Part shown: in pieces, positions 19,241-31,004 of the stretch
How the letters are laid out: every line of letters starts with the position of its first letter
How positions within the stretch are numbered: the stretch's first letter is position 1
NCBI GenBank assembly: GCA_023376005.1
Contig: CM042139.1
Span: 134,607,199-134,671,198 of the forward strand
Reading direction: 5' to 3'
Source: Doryteuthis pealeii
Lineage: Eukaryota > Mollusca > Cephalopoda > Myopsida > Loliginidae
Length of the DNA stretch: 64,000 bases
The notes under the pieces: generated by a model
Seen by the model: the letters and a program-made list of their open reading frames with translations, nothing else
Told to the model about the DNA's origin: nothing
The model's database searches: none
Program-made: the position numbers and the translations under genes

Positions 19241-20829
19241 TCCACATATGTATAAGTTTACTTCAAGAGTATTCATTAATGTAATTGAAAAGTTTGAAAT
19301 GCAAAGAGGATTACCATTTATTCCATTTAGATAATTCTAGGAACCGAATCTAAACTTTGACATCAAAGTGTTGACATTTACTAGAACGTCGTAATTTGTC
19401 TTTACTGTTGATTTAGGATGAAGTGTTTCGTTTAGACAAAAGGTTAGGCATAGAAAGTATAGAACGACTTTTCAAAATTACAAAAATAAAGATGAATAAA
19501 GAAGCAGAACTTTAAGTACACCAGAAGCTGAGTCATGAAAGCTGTAGTGGATATACTATATAAAATATGAATATACTATAATGTACTATATAAACACAAA
19601 CGAGTAGAAACAGGAATTCACATTAAGTTTGGGTTAAAAAAAAGTATAATGGCCATCTCTGATGGTAAGGTAAGTTTTAGTGTGCAATTTTTTTTGTTAT
19701 TAATTACTAAAACGTCTATGAGTACATGTCTTTGTTGATATTACTAAAATTGAACCCCAATACTATTAAAAGCAATAACCCCACCCCACAAAAACAACAA
19801 ATGAACATACAAAAATACAACTAAAAAACAAAACAATCCTTTGTATGATGTTGCGTGATCTCGACGAAAGTTAGTAGAGGGTAAGACGAGACGAAGAAAT
19901 GACCACGAGTTCACAATAAGAAAAGACAAAGGTCAGACTTGTAATCGTAGGAAAAAAAACATCACTTCTTCTGTTCTAGGTGTTGCAAACATTTTTCCAA
20001 TCAGAAAAACGTAGTGTCATTATTGTTAGTCGATTTAGAATTGCTAACTAATTACTTATCTTCTACCGTCTACTGTCAGACACTTTTCGAAAATCTCAAA
20101 CTCTGGCGTGTGATCATTTCTTGCATCCTCACGATAATTCCTGTGACTGACTCTTTGTTATCGGTCACCTTACGATTTTATAAAATACTCATTTGAACAG
20201 AATAAACGAGTTGAATTATCGCATTTAGCGGCTTATAAAACACACATCAATTTGGGCAGGCATTTTGAAATTAATAAATAAAAGAGTTTAAACTATGAAT
20301 GTCAAGTGAAGAATTTACGCCTGGCATTCTTAGCACTCTCCACTATCAGGACATTTTAAAAGTTTCATAGGTATTCAGTCCTTGTTTACAATTACATTTG
20401 ACTGTTTAATTTAATGATAACTGCAACACTAGAACTCTACTAGTCAGTAACTCAAAGCTGATACTTGATATTATGAATACAGGGGGATTTTGGGAACATT
20501 TTATGCAAAATAATGCGTTTCATACGGTACATAGTTTTGTCACATATACTAATGTTTCAGCTTTCAACTATCAAGATAAATTGTATAAAACAACCTTTTT
20601 TTTGCTTTTCTGTTTTAATTTAAATCCATTTGTAGTATATACACATTTTCATACTACAAATATCAAACGCTTATTATGAATTATGCTTTATATGTTTATC
20701 AACCTCTCCGCACGAAATCAATATTTAACGAAAAGAAAAAAACAAAAACAAAAAACAAAAAAACAAACAAATAAACCACAAAAAAACAAAAATTTTTTTT
20801 TCAAAAACATTATTCACTATTGATGACTT
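19241..20829. other. No recognisable feature (1.6 kb)
   Basis: AT-rich; ends in an A-rich patch (20735-20800). Small frames at 19744-19929, 20014-20196 and 20473-20679 show no domain. Confidence 0.5.
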
Positions 20830-21022
20830 ATTCACTATTAATGGTATGTCAACCCGTCTAGGGTTATTTTATATCTAGAGTTTATGGAATCGCGTTCATT
20901 GTACTTTCATATTTACATTTTTTGTGTAGTTGTTTCTTAAGAATATTTCTTTGCACACAACTCAATCCAATAGGAAATAACTTTCAAACATATCCATTTG
21001 ATCCATAGATGTGGTCCTAATA
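20830..21022 (-). repeat. Repeat R, copy with ATAACCC 3' end
   Basis: The minus strand reads ACCACATCTATGGATCAAAT, then ACAACTACACAAAAAATG and AAAATAACCCTAGACGGGTT. It is closely similar to 22080-22270 (-). Confidence 0.65.
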
Positions 21023-21026
21023 TAAA

Positions 21027-21318
21027 TCTACCCAACCTCTGCACGAGCAGGATGCGATACAATGTCAATTTCTAAGCGGAATTTAACAGGTTTGAATACA
21101 GAGTTTTTCAGAGTTGCCATACCAAGGTTAAAACTCCCACTCTGCCATACTATTTACCCATAGTTGCGGTAAAGTATAGTTGAGGAAGTATAATTGGATG
21201 TATACCTTTCCCACGAGTATTAGCTTGATGTGAAATGCAACAAGTCTTGTTCAGGACTTGAACTCGGTTTGCCGTGGCTATTTCCTACGACGATAAATAT
21301 TACACAATGGCTAACATA
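21027..21318 (-). repeat. SINE family S4, copy 2
   Basis: Minus-strand full-length copy: head with CGAGTTCAAGTCCTGA (near 21256), GCATTTCACATCAAGC, ACTCGTGGGAAAGGTATACA, GCAACTATGGGTAAATAG, and the GATGCGA..GTCAATTT and CTACCCAACC end. It lies only about 5 bp from the R copy upstream. Confidence 0.85.
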
Positions 21319-21835
21319 AGGTGATTTTGGGGAATTAGCTAACCAAAGTAAAATTTTCTCTCTTCATTTCTTCTGAACTATTCTTGCAATCAATCACATT
21401 TCCCAATAGAGTAGCAACCCTCCACCGTCATCATGATGCAAACATTAATATGAATAACAAAAGCGAACAGTTTGTAAATAAGAGAATAAGCTGAAATGGA
21501 GAAAGCAGATGTTGTCTGCAATTTCACACTCGAGGTCATCGAAAACGACTGATAACAAAACAAAGCCGAACGCGGTTAAATATCTAAGATTTTTTTTTTT
21601 AAATTTTGAATCTTAGATACAAAATAATCTTCAATAAGAAAGATTATTATTCTATTATAATTCTATCAACCATTCATTTAAAAAGTAAATATCAATCTTA
21701 TAAAAACGTTCTATCGTTTCCAAACTATCATAAATTCATTTTTTAATTATAAGATTAAATTTCGTTCTGTTTTATTCATGTAGTTCTTCATAATCGACCT
21801 GTTTCCTTATTTGTGTATTTTTCTTCATTGTTTTG
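21319..21835. other. No recognisable feature
   Basis: AT-rich; T-run at 21591-21600. Confidence 0.5.
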
Positions 21836-22047
21836 TTGCTCAGTCGGTAGAGCATCCGGCTGGGAACCTCAAGGTTCCTGGTTCGACATCAGCCCTCGCC
21901 AACTAAGCGTATGATTAGCACACGGATCTGATGGTAGGTGTGGCGCTCCGCTTCAGACGCTAAAAAGCAATCTCCCTGGTCTAGCGCTAGTGAAAAGGGG
22001 ATAAAATCCCTCGCTGTCTGGTTGATAGCGACTTTAGGCCACCCCAA
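21836..22047 (+). repeat. SINE family S3, copy 3
   Basis: Best-preserved tRNA-like head of the family: GCTCAGTCGGTAGAGCATCC (21838-21857) and GGTTCCTGGTTCGACATCAG (21872-21891), then TGTGGCGCTCCGCTTCAGAC, CCCTGGTCTAGCGCTAGTGA, AAAGGGGATAAAATCCC and AGCGACTTTAGGCCACC. The head keeps D-arm, anticodon-arm and T-arm-like spacing, but a full tRNA fold is not kept. Confidence 0.88.
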
Positions 22048-22079
22048 CAACTTTTATTGAGACCTTTAAAGATGATTGA

Positions 22080-22272
22080 CAGATTGATTTAAACCTGTGA
22101 AAGGTTATTTCATGTACGAAGTTTAGGCAATCGCATTTTGTACGTTCATATCTACATTTTCGGTGGAGTTGTTTCTTAAAAGATTTTTTGTGTACGTCGT
22201 CCTATCGAGTACGAATCATTTTGAAAACATATCTATTTGAACCATTGATGGGACTCTAAAATTATATTTAAA
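22080..22272 (-). repeat. Repeat R, copy with ATAACC 3' end
   Basis: Near-identical arrangement to 20830-21022: TTAGAGTCCCATCAATGG and GAAATAACCTTTCACAGG on the minus strand. Confidence 0.65.
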
Positions 22273-23279
22273 AAAGGTGCTTTCTGGGCAATTCTCTACC
22301 TGGGTCAAAACAAAAATGATTGAAATGTCTACGTATCGTTATTTTTAATACAATACGCTCGTATGTGTATGCTGGATTTATTGTCATAACGCACAAATAA
22401 AGACCTTCTTTGTTGGGTAACCACTCTTTTATGGATTAGCAGGAAGAACCCAAATTTGTATATGCCACATTCTTCACGCGAGATTCACTTCAAACAAGAG
22501 ACCATTTTAAAAAATAAATTGTAACTCCAAAACCAGCCATGTTTTTCTTTCTCTGATATTATACATGCAAGACACGCACTCTCTCGCTTCGCCCCATGTA
22601 GTCAGTTGTTTCTCCCCCTGCTACATTATTCAGCGCAAACATGTAATACCACTCATTGGACCTGAGTGTAATATCAATGAAGGGATATTTTACACTCCCC
22701 CGAGTTTCCGAACTGGAACTTCACGATTAGATGCATTTTAATTTCATAGCAAGAAGACCCCTTTGTGGCGGAGTTTACCCCTCTGTATGGATACAGACAG
22801 GGCTATTTACACACGAGTGTATTTTTCTCTTATGCTGCAGGACTAAATGTACAGTTTATTTGTTCTACTGCACCTAATGTAATCAGCTGACATTTAAAAC
22901 TGAATCATTTCAACACTAGTATTCAGTTTGTCTTCATCAATACCTTTCAATAATTCTTTACATGATGTAACTTCAGGAGCCTCAGTTCCAGTTGTAAATC
23001 ACCGGATCTACTTTTGTGCAGTTTAATTACTGACTTTTATTAATGCTGTATATATTAAACCAAACATTTCTACTGTGTCATGTATGTGACAAAAATAAAA
23101 TAAAATATAAATAAAAGAGTGAGAGAGACCGATTAAATTTTACCACCACCAGATCAAGTTTAATGGTATTCACCTTTAGAAAGGATACAGTCAACTTATT
23201 TATAAGCCCCGGGGACAGGAATATCTTTCCTAAATCACTTTAAAAATGGGAGCTATTACAATGTGAACTCAACTGTATA
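22273..23279. other. No recognisable feature (1 kb)
   Basis: Moderately AT-rich single-copy-looking DNA; no conserved frame. Confidence 0.5.
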
Positions 23280-23400
23280 CAGTAGTGAAGATCTAGTTCT
23301 AGAGCCCTGGGAAGTACATATTTGTAGCCATTACTTCCAAGTCGACTCTTATTTTGAGTGGATGTATCTATTAGAGTCCCATATATGGAAAAACATTTCT
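23280..23400 (+). repeat. Repeat R, central fragment
   Basis: GCCATTACTTCCAAGTCGAC, TTGAGTGGATGTATCTATTA and GAGTCCCATATATGG correspond to the middle of R. Confidence 0.55.
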
Positions 23401-24579
23401 GCATTGTAATTAATAGCTATTTCTCTTGGAAATCTTATACTATATTTGTAGTGTCCGTGTCTGTCGATCTGTCTGTCTGACCGTAATGAAATTGAAAACA
23501 AAGCCCTGTATCAAGATTAAACAAAACTTTTCTATGGTAGTATTGTATGAGAAATCCATTAGGGATGTTCCATTAGGGATGTTCATATTAGGGATTTATT
23601 TGGGTTCGGGTGAGACCAAATTACCAGGTGTATTATGAGTAAATAGGAACAAATTAGTATCGTTTCATACCAGAATATTCTAAAGATGCATGTTTTTTCA
23701 TCATTCTACGATGACGTTCTTTTATCGTGTAGAAATTTATTTTCAACGTTTTGAATGGTTATAAACTAGTTAAGTGCGAAAGACGGTCGACAGATTTTGA
23801 AGAAAGGAAACATAACAACCGTTTTTCATACAATAAAGATACTCATACAAAATAATGAAAAATAGATTCAATGAAAGTTTTTGGGCAGATAATATGCGTC
23901 TTTAAAGATGTTTTATCCTGGTAACTGGACAGCATGTAGTATGGCAATGATAATAGTAGCTTCTTATAGGTTGTTGGCTTGTTACCTTTAGGGTAGAAGC
24001 GTGGTCAAATGGAAGTGAACGCTGTATCGGGCTCGTTGCCATCGCCTACTGTCCCACTGTCTGTTAGAGGCAAAAACGTAAGTATTTAGAGGTTCCATAA
24101 GTTATATAGAGTGTTTCATGTGATCTCTAAGAAGACTGTGTTTGGAATATTTGGTCATTTCACGTGCATCAGATAAATTCCAATAATCGTTCTACCACGA
24201 GTTCGAAAAGAGAATGACATTTGGGATTTGAGGACAATTGCATGTGTAACATTTTCACAATTGGCATATCAAGTGATAGGTACTGCTATCCAATAGTGAG
24301 CAATATGAGATTTAAAATAAGTATATACTTAGATTTAGTCGGATACTATATACCACGGGCATGGCTGAGAACAGAGAAGAAATGCTTCAATAAAGAGTAT
24401 TATTAATTTGACGTGAAAGCACAACAGCATCCTGTTTATTTTCTCTTAATTCTACAACTGTGTCGTTAAAGTTTTAAATGTAGAATATTTGGTGGGAATA
24501 AACAATGCCATAAATGCAATCGTTCAGAATTAAATACCTGAAATAAAATATTTATGGGGAAAGGAAGGCAGAAGTGAAC

Positions 24580-24633
<54 letters not shown>

Positions 24634-25183
24634 CTCTACCCAATTGGCTCTACGTCAAACTTTCTATTGAGTTTTATCTCATTACATCATATCGTAAAAT
24701 GTGAGAAGCTTAAAAACTTCAAAATATCAAAATTCTTAGCGACTACTTGATCTACTTTTTATATACTCCGCGGACGAACATTCTGGCGAATGGTTCCAAG
24801 TGACTTTACACTTATTTATTGCAACGGCACTTTATTGCCTTCCGCGAGAAATAGTCCCCCTGTCTGTAGATGACATTTTTATTAGTCGGCATTTATGTAA
24901 ATGAAATAAAACTCTGATCGAAAGTAACTGTCTGAATAATCGAGTTGGGATATAAAAGATGCTAGCGTAGAACTGAAGATGACCGTTTTAAAATAACTTC
25001 TTTGATGAACACGTGAACATTCTAAACGTTGCAAGAAATTTCCTTTTCCCAATGAAGTGGTTTGGTGGGGAACCTTTGACGTTAATGTCTATCGAATTTC
25101 TATGACGTGTACACTTCCGGTGAAAATGTTAGGTGGGATTTCGAGAGGAATAAACATCAGTGTGTAGTCAGTGGTTGTTTATA
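23401..25183. other. No gene; AAT microsatellite inside
   Basis: 1.8 kb of AT-rich sequence. An AAT array of about 17 units lies at 24581-24632. Frames at 23426-23638 and 24221-24406 have no recognisable domain. Confidence 0.5.
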
Positions 25184-25185
25184 CA

Positions 25186-25218
<33 letters not shown>

Positions 25219-25224
25219 ATATAT
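25184..25224. repeat. TA microsatellite
   Basis: TA tract with one interruption at 25206-25208. Confidence 0.95.
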
Positions 25225-25257
25225 GAAGTTAAGTAAACAAACAAATGTGTTTATTTT

Positions 25258-25560
25258 TTTATGTGGCTTTAAGCCGACAATTCTTGGAGGATTTGTGCTT
25301 AATTGAAGTCATACCTAATTTTTGGAAATTAATTAGTTAATAATTAATGAATTTAGGTGGGCATATATGTTCAAATGTAAGGCTAAACGAATCGAGAAAA
25401 TGTCAATCCCTGAATGTACATTTCGACCTATTAGGTCTCATCAGCAAGGTAATAGACATGGGAGACTGCTCCGTGTGTGACTCGAAACCTCCACTGTCAA
25501 GCTGACAGGCGAAGTCTTTAACCGTTACACCAACTTGCCATTCCTACGTTCTTCGTTCGT
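25258..25560 (-). mobile_element. SINE family HS2 with hammerhead ribozyme, copy 2 (full)
   Basis: On the minus strand the head reads TGGTGTAACGGTTAAAGAC (A-box-like, near 25540), CGCCTGTCAGCTTGACAGTG and GGTTTCGAGTC (B-box-like), then the hammerhead (25449-25408), then TTTAGCCTTACATTTGAACA, GCCCACCTAAATTCATT and TTAGGTATGACTTCAATTAA, ending near TAAAGCCACAT. About 300 bp, with both promoter boxes kept, so this copy could have been transcribed by pol III. Confidence 0.8.
25408..25449 (-). ncRNA. Type I hammerhead ribozyme motif (HS2 copy 2)
   Basis: On the minus strand stem I is CCTTG (25449-25445) with CAGGG (25412-25408), one G-U. Core CTGATGA is 25444-25438. Stem II is GACC (25437-25434) with GGTC (25428-25425), four Watson-Crick pairs, loop TAATA. 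GAA is 25424-25422. Stem III is AT/AT around GTAC (25421-25414). H17 is T (25413). Compared with copy 1, stem II pair 2 changed from G-C to A-U, the closing pair from G-U to G-C, and stem I pair 4 from U-A to C-G: paired changes that keep the fold. The U at the cleavage site is tolerated but usually slower. Confidence 0.75.
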
Positions 25561-25596
25561 TTTGAAACTTATTTATATTCCACTTATGTATACATA

Positions 25597-25767
25597 TGTA
25601 GTAGAGATATGAGGAACACAAGGACAAAACTCAGACAAACGTATGTAGGATATATTTCGCTAGAGCTTTGAACTCGACTGATGATGCCGAGCTCAAAGCT
25701 CTAGCGAAATATATCCTACATACGTTTGTCTGAGTTTTGTCCTTGTGTTCCTCATATCTCTACTACA
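25597..25767. repeat. Near-perfect palindrome, 80-bp arms
   Basis: Arms 25597-25676 and 25688-25767 are reverse complements with essentially one mismatch (25672/25692), separated by 11 bp (ACTGATGATGC). The tail TACACTCTGTCGGATTC then ATTCCAATCCTCTTTCC (25764-25799) matches the tail of the PLE at 57402-57450, so this is probably a solo fused pair of PLE ends. CGACTGATGA and CGAAATATATCC resemble hammerhead core phrases, but the stems do not fit the canonical fold. Confidence 0.85.
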
Positions 25768-25827
25768 CTCTGTCGGATTCATTCCAATCCTCTTTCCTCA
25801 ATGAATACATATATAAGTAAGTAAAAA

Positions 25828-26012
25828 CGTCGGGTGATCTAAAGTCGGTATCAGCCAGACAACGAGGGAGTATATCCCCCATTCACTAGCGCTAGACCAA
25901 GAAGATTGTTTTGGCGTCTGAGGTGGAGTGCCACACCTATCATCAGCTCCTCACTTTATCGCACATATTCCTGTGCTACTCATAAGCTGAGTTGAACAAG
26001 GGACTTTGTGGT
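25828..26012 (-). repeat. SINE family S3, copy 4 (head truncated)
   Basis: Matches the S3 body on the minus strand; the tRNA-like head is cut off near 26012, where a CA/TA tract begins. Confidence 0.8.
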
Positions 26013-26021
26013 TATGTACGT

Positions 26022-26023
26022 AT

Positions 26024-26104
<81 letters not shown>
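26022..26104. repeat. CA-TA microsatellite
   Basis: CA at 26025-26043 followed by TA to 26104. Confidence 0.95.
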
Positions 26105-26110
<6 letters not shown>

Positions 26111-26550
26111 GGCACAGCAAACACATACATAAAACACCTCCACATCCATAGACCAACAACAAATCCCAGATAATGACAACAAAAACAACAATTATGACTG
26201 GCACCCACAGTTGAGAATTCCATAAGGGCACACTACTAAATCACCCAACACACACACAGACATAAGCACACAGATAAATAAAGAAATAAGCCAGCTAAAC
26301 AAGACAGACAAAATAATACAAACGAATGGGACCAACCACACCTCCAAAGGATGGTCAAGTCACTGCCCTGACCACCAAAAAGAAGGAACATAAAGCACAC
26401 ATATATACATGGGAGAGACCACCACACACACACACACACATATATACACACACACATATACGGGAACACCCACACACAAACACGCACACTATTACATTAC
26501 ACTATTAAAAACTCCGTTTTGAGGGGACTTATCCCTCTGCAGTGGATGTA
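26105..26550. repeat. CA-rich degenerate repeat region
   Basis: Scattered CACACA tracts (26245-26260, 26424-26455, 26467-26490) in A/C-rich sequence. Open frames on both strands are repeat translations. Confidence 0.65.
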
Positions 26551-26975
26551 TGCATTTACCAACCCCTCCACACGGCCAGGATGCGTCACAAGGTCAATTT
26601 TTAAGTGGATTTTAACAAGTCAGAATTCAGAGTTTTCTTTCTCCTAGAACGGTTGCCATACCAAGGTTAAAGAGACCAGTCTTCCCTACTATCAATCCAT
26701 AGCTGAAGTGAGAGTAGTTAGATGCATACCTTTCCCAAGGGTATTAGCGCTATGTGAAATGTAAACAGCCATGTCCAGTATTTGAAGTATAAAGTGAACG
26801 ATCTTGTTCCTTAGTGACCCCACACACCTTCCTGTCCTCATCTCAGCTGGAGGGAAATAGATTGATGCATACCTTCCAAAGGGTATTAGCGTATATGAAA
26901 TACAAACAGATTCGTCCAGTATTTGAACTCGGACTGCTGAATCTATTTCCTACCATGAAAATCATTACACCATAC
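26551..26975 (-). repeat. SINE family S4, copy 3, with internal duplication
   Basis: The minus strand contains the S4 body twice: segments 26705-26795 and 26842-26935 both carry the ..GATGCATACCTTTCC.., GGGTATTAGCG and CCAGTATTTGAA blocks, whereas the 3' end (26551-26700) and the head (26940-26975) occur once. Either a nested insertion of one S4 into another or a tandem duplication of about 137 bp. Confidence 0.75.
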
Positions 26976-27954
26976 GTCTCTGCAGAGAATGTAGTCGGCA
27001 TATTCTAAGCCCCGGTGACAGGGCGGGTTTTATGCCAGATTAGATTGAAAAGAAAAACGTCAAAATGTAGAAATGTATGTATTTTAATATTCAGCTATTA
27101 AGAAAAAACGTCCTGTTTTGTAGCTTTTATTAAATGATTGCTTTTTTCTTTCTCTGAATCTCTAGGTTGTAATTTTTAACAACACTTATTTATTCTTTTG
27201 ATTACAACCCGTTCAAAGACAGACGAGGTTTTTTTGTATAGAATAGAAAGGTAGGCTTTTTGGTAGTCGTCCATTATTTACTGAAAACAGCATTGCTTTA
27301 CAGCGCCTATGAAGTGGGAATTGGGTATTTTGAAATCTCGGAATTTCTGTCGGAATGGTGAAAACTTGAGAAACTGATAAACAATTTGCCAAGAAAACTG
27401 TGCGATTGGATTGGCGATGAACAAAGAAGAAAAAGCGCTTTGATAATTGCAATACGAGACAATAGTCTTTTCCTTTGTTTATTAACTCCAGTTCCTCTGT
27501 CTTCATCAAAATAGCAGTGGCACAAAGTTAACCGGCGTAGAAACGGTTATAAGTTATCTATTTTGCCCTCACCCCTTTCTTACGTTTCTGTAAACAAGAA
27601 GAAGAATGGAGAATGGCCTCGCTTTGTAGTTGTTGCATCCTTTAAAGGGATTTCAACAGAAATATTATTTATTCTGGATCCACTGTCTTATTGTTTGTTG
27701 TTTCGATACAAAACAACATGTAAAATATAAATGAAGATTTCAGTGATATGTTCGACACGATATTATAAAAATCTTTAAACTCACTTTGCTAATCCGTCCA
27801 TTACTGTAGAACATCGTTTACTTACCTTAATGAAGACATATCCGTATCAATACTACTGTATGCCTGTAACGCTTAGATATTAAACAAACAACAGGACTTA
27901 GATAATACAGTAACTGATTTAACCGGATTTATAGTCTTAGGAAAGATGGGCTGC
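26976..27954. other. No recognisable feature (1 kb)
   Basis: Minus-strand frames at 27213-27525 have no domain; sequence looks unique. Confidence 0.5.
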
Positions 27955-28260
27955 TTTTGATAGATAATCGATCATATGAAGATCTGATCTCTTTGATAAG
28001 ATAAAATTGACATTCTTCCAAGCTGTAGCCATATCAGTACTACAATATTACTGCACCATTTGGACTAACGAAACGCGTGGGGAAAAGCTAGATAGGAACC
28101 GCACAAGGATTCTATTTTGAACAAATTCTGGAAGCACCACCCTACACAACAGAAGTCGTACGGCCACTTAATTCACATCAAACAAATCATCCAAGTAAGG
28201 CAAAGAGATGCTGGGTATTGATGTAGAAGTAATAACGAAACTCTAAGCAACATTAGATAA
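27955..28260 (+). pseudogene. RTE-like LINE, C-terminal fragment
   Basis: One frame from 27960 reads DR, stop, SII, stop, RSDLFDKIKLTFFQAVAISV, LQYYCTIWTNETRGEKLDRN, RTRILF, which is the thumb/C-terminal segment (IDRLS.IWKSDL.DKIKR.FFQAV.VS.LLYGCT.WT....EKLDG..TRML) of the same LINE family as 14906-15745. After a frameshift, AT...SKEMLGID echoes the CW..KDE end in very decayed form. No catalytic motif. Confidence 0.75.
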
Positions 28261-28304
28261 GTTTAATGTATTTATGATGAATATTAGTGTTTGTTAGAGG
28301 GTCT

Positions 28305-28400
28305 TAATCCCATGCACGAGGTACAGTCAGTGTATTCTAAGCTAGTCTGAGGCAATCTAAATATCCGATATTGTCCAGCTGAATGGGATATCTGTTGGGC
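28305..28400 (-). repeat. Repeat R fragment
   Basis: GAGGTACAGTCAGTGTATTC with TAAGCTAGTCTGAGGC is a short part of the long R form (compare 14365-14410). Confidence 0.5.
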
Positions 28401-29100
28401 AGGTATGAAATTAATGTTTTCACGTAAGTACTACGTAAAAACTGATCAGATGTTTTTTAGTCAGTTACTAGAGGAAGGTACCAAAATCATTTATGTAATT
28501 CAGTCATTCATCATGTAGGTAAAATGTAGGCATAAGTACGAGGGCATAAAGGTGGATATAAACCAGACATAAAGAAACCTACAAACACAGTTGTTCTTTT
28601 GGCTTCGTGAAACTTCATGATTAATGTTATTCATTGATCGCGTGTGTAGGACTTGTCAATTCTAAGAGAGAAAGGACTAACTAGTCTCTAAATGGCAGGT
28701 ATCCTCCATTCTAACTACTGCTTTGTCCTGCTACACACAGGACTGTGTCCGAGACCCACTCTAAACTCGCTCTGCCTTTTGGCGAGTCGCTGCCTCTTCT
28801 CTCGAGTTTACCCCGAGCCTCTCGCCAATCCGCTATTTTACTTTCGCCTCCGGTGTCGTAGTGGGGGGGGGGTATATACGTTTCCGGTTCTAGTATGTCA
28901 AAATGAAATTTTGTCTTATGAAACGCCCCGAATTAGCGGCAACAAGATAATTCCATTTCATGAGAACTCAACCCACCGGGATGGGGCTCTATAATTAAAG
29001 AATTTAATAATTTGGAAAGGGAATCAATCAAATTATCGGGTATATGATTCTTTAGTCGGTTAATCATCAGTTGCAGTATCATTCAGTAGTTATGGATCTG
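28401..29100. other. Unassigned, with a GC-richer patch
   Basis: 28720-28880 is noticeably more GC-rich than its surroundings and open for 100 codons (28692-28994), but the protein (LLHTGLCPRPTLNSLCLLAS...) shows no family I recognise and no splice-site context. Left uncalled. Confidence 0.4.

Positions 29101-29102
<2 letters not shown>

Positions 29103-29145
<43 letters not shown>
29103..29145. repeat. TA microsatellite
   Basis: About 21 TA units, inserted within an S5 copy just before its conserved middle. Confidence 0.95.
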
Positions 29146-29147
<2 letters not shown>

Positions 29148-29228
29148 TGATCCACGTTGTATGCCCCATACTTGCGAACCGTGGCGAACTGGTTGGGTAA
29201 ATACCTACCTTACTTTAAGTAAATTAAC
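29146..29228 (+). repeat. SINE family S5, copy 3 (3' part)
   Basis: GATCCACGTTGTATGCCCCA, ACTTGCGAACCG, GGCGAACTGGTTGGGTAAAT and ACCTACCTTACTT. Confidence 0.7.
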
Positions 29229-29316
29229 ACCCACTAAACCAATAAAGGAGAAAGAGTTAATGCGATGCTATAATTCTTTCAATGTGTTTTTCTTCTGTTA
29301 AATTTCATTACAAGCA

Positions 29317-29552
29317 GCTGGTTTAGCTCATTCAATGGAGCATTTGCCTAGGAATCACAAAGTTCCGGGTTCGGTACCGGTCCTTACCAACTCAGCACAG
29401 CTTAGGTAACCTAATCTACGCCCTAAAGCTTCTTGCAGCTGACGGTATGTGTAGCGTTCTACCTCGGCAAAACAATATTCCTGGTCTTACGCTCGCAAAG
29501 ACTTGATAGACTCCCTCACTGTGCATCTGATACCGACAATAGGCCACTCTGT
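29317..29552 (+). repeat. SINE family S3, copy 5
   Basis: Head GCTGGTTTAGCTCATTCAATG (29317-29336) and GGTTCGGTACCGGTCC, then the S3 body in diverged form to ATAGGCCACTCTGTAGAC. Confidence 0.8.
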
Positions 29553-31004
29553 AGACTTTACTTACTTTCTTTTTTGATTCAACTGTACTTGAATATTACT
29601 ACACAGGTCAATTTAAAATGCTGTGCACGAATCTTTCGTCAGCAGTTGATGGCCAATTAATAAGCTCATTGAAGCGTTCTTTGCCAACTTTTCAAGATAC
29701 CATACGAGTCGCGCACAAGTTTATTTCCATCCTGAGAGCTTATCTGCGTTATTGGTAAAGAAGAAGATACCCCATATTCTGTCTTTAGTAGATTATATAA
29801 GCGCTTTGTATTATTGGAATCTTATACAGCGTCTATCCCATGAGACTTATTTCTCCACCACTTATCTTTCATTTCACAATCTTTGCTTCAGGCAGGGCTT
29901 TGCCTTTTGTTTTTTTTTATTACTTCAATAAGAAGTCTGTTTCTTTCTTCCTCAGATAACCTGTCCTGTAATAGACTTGAAAGTAATTGTCTTTTTCTTT
30001 GTCTTTACTAAAAATTCAAATCGATTTTGATTCTTTTTCAGAAAACCTAAAACTTCACTGTTAACGATATAAACTGATTCATTGAATTAAGACTACTCAT
30101 TTATTAAGTTGATTGAAACCGTTTAAGCATCACATTGTTTAAGCACCTTTTATTTTTTCAGTTGGGAACAAATCAGACCTTTTTTGCAAGAGAAAAAAAA
30201 CTGCCGATCTAAACTTTCCTTTTACATATTTACCAACCCCTCCGCACTATTTCTGTTTGTTTAGTTGGTTTGTTTAATAGAATATCAAACCTGTCAATTA
30301 TATAATGTCAAAACCGTTAGAGTGTGAGACAAAAGTTGGTACTCAAGTTTTCTTTACAGGTGTAATTTTGTAGATAGTTTCGTGAATGTATTTTATATCT
30401 GATTCATAATTGTTGGTATATTTTTTTATTTTAAGGACAAAATGCCATCTATGCTAGTATTCTCAAAAAATATCCCTCATATCCCTCAGTACGAGTTGGA
30501 TGGGAGACAAGTTCAATATTTAAAAAGTACAATAATCTTGATTTAACCTTCCCTCTTTGTTATATCTTTCCTTCTCTTAATCTTTTCCTTTTCATTATGT
30601 TCGATTGAAACATATTAGCATTATCGCTTCCACGCGCTCAACTCTCTCAATCTTTTTTTCTTATATTTTTTTGTGTAGCATTCCTTTTTCTTACCTTTCT
30701 TTCTCTATAAAAAAACCCGAATGTTCCTTACTTAACTGAGTTGAGAACAGTCATAAGAAATAAGAATTCAACCTATAATCAACACCAGATAATCAGGATT
30801 TACATTTTTGCATTTCATCTTGGACAATTTGGGGGTCTCATTTTTAACCAGTAACAACTTGTCGCCTTAAATCAGCTCACAATTATATTTTTATCTCCAA
30901 TAGTTTTCCCGCAATAAAAACCTATATCTTAAATCTACGAACATGTTGACTGGTTCTTCCACCCGACTACAACCGTATCTGATTGAATACCTTTTAAAGA
31001 CACA
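29553..31004. other. No recognisable feature (1.45 kb)
   Basis: AT-rich; short phrases such as AGGACAAAATGCCATCTATG (30435) recur at 34640, hinting at another decayed repeat. No coding signal. Confidence 0.45.

Noticed and set aside
21836..21910. tRNA gene candidate
   Set aside because: The head has A- and B-box-like elements, but it continues into the S3 SINE body shared by six other loci and does not keep a full acceptor stem.
25678..25720. Hammerhead inside the 80-bp palindrome
   Set aside because: CTGATGA and GAAA are present, but stem II has a large internal loop and no stem I or III pairing was found; kept only as a core-like phrase.
28692..28994. 100-codon open frame in a GC-richer patch
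   Set aside because: Higher GC lowers stop frequency; no recognisable protein.
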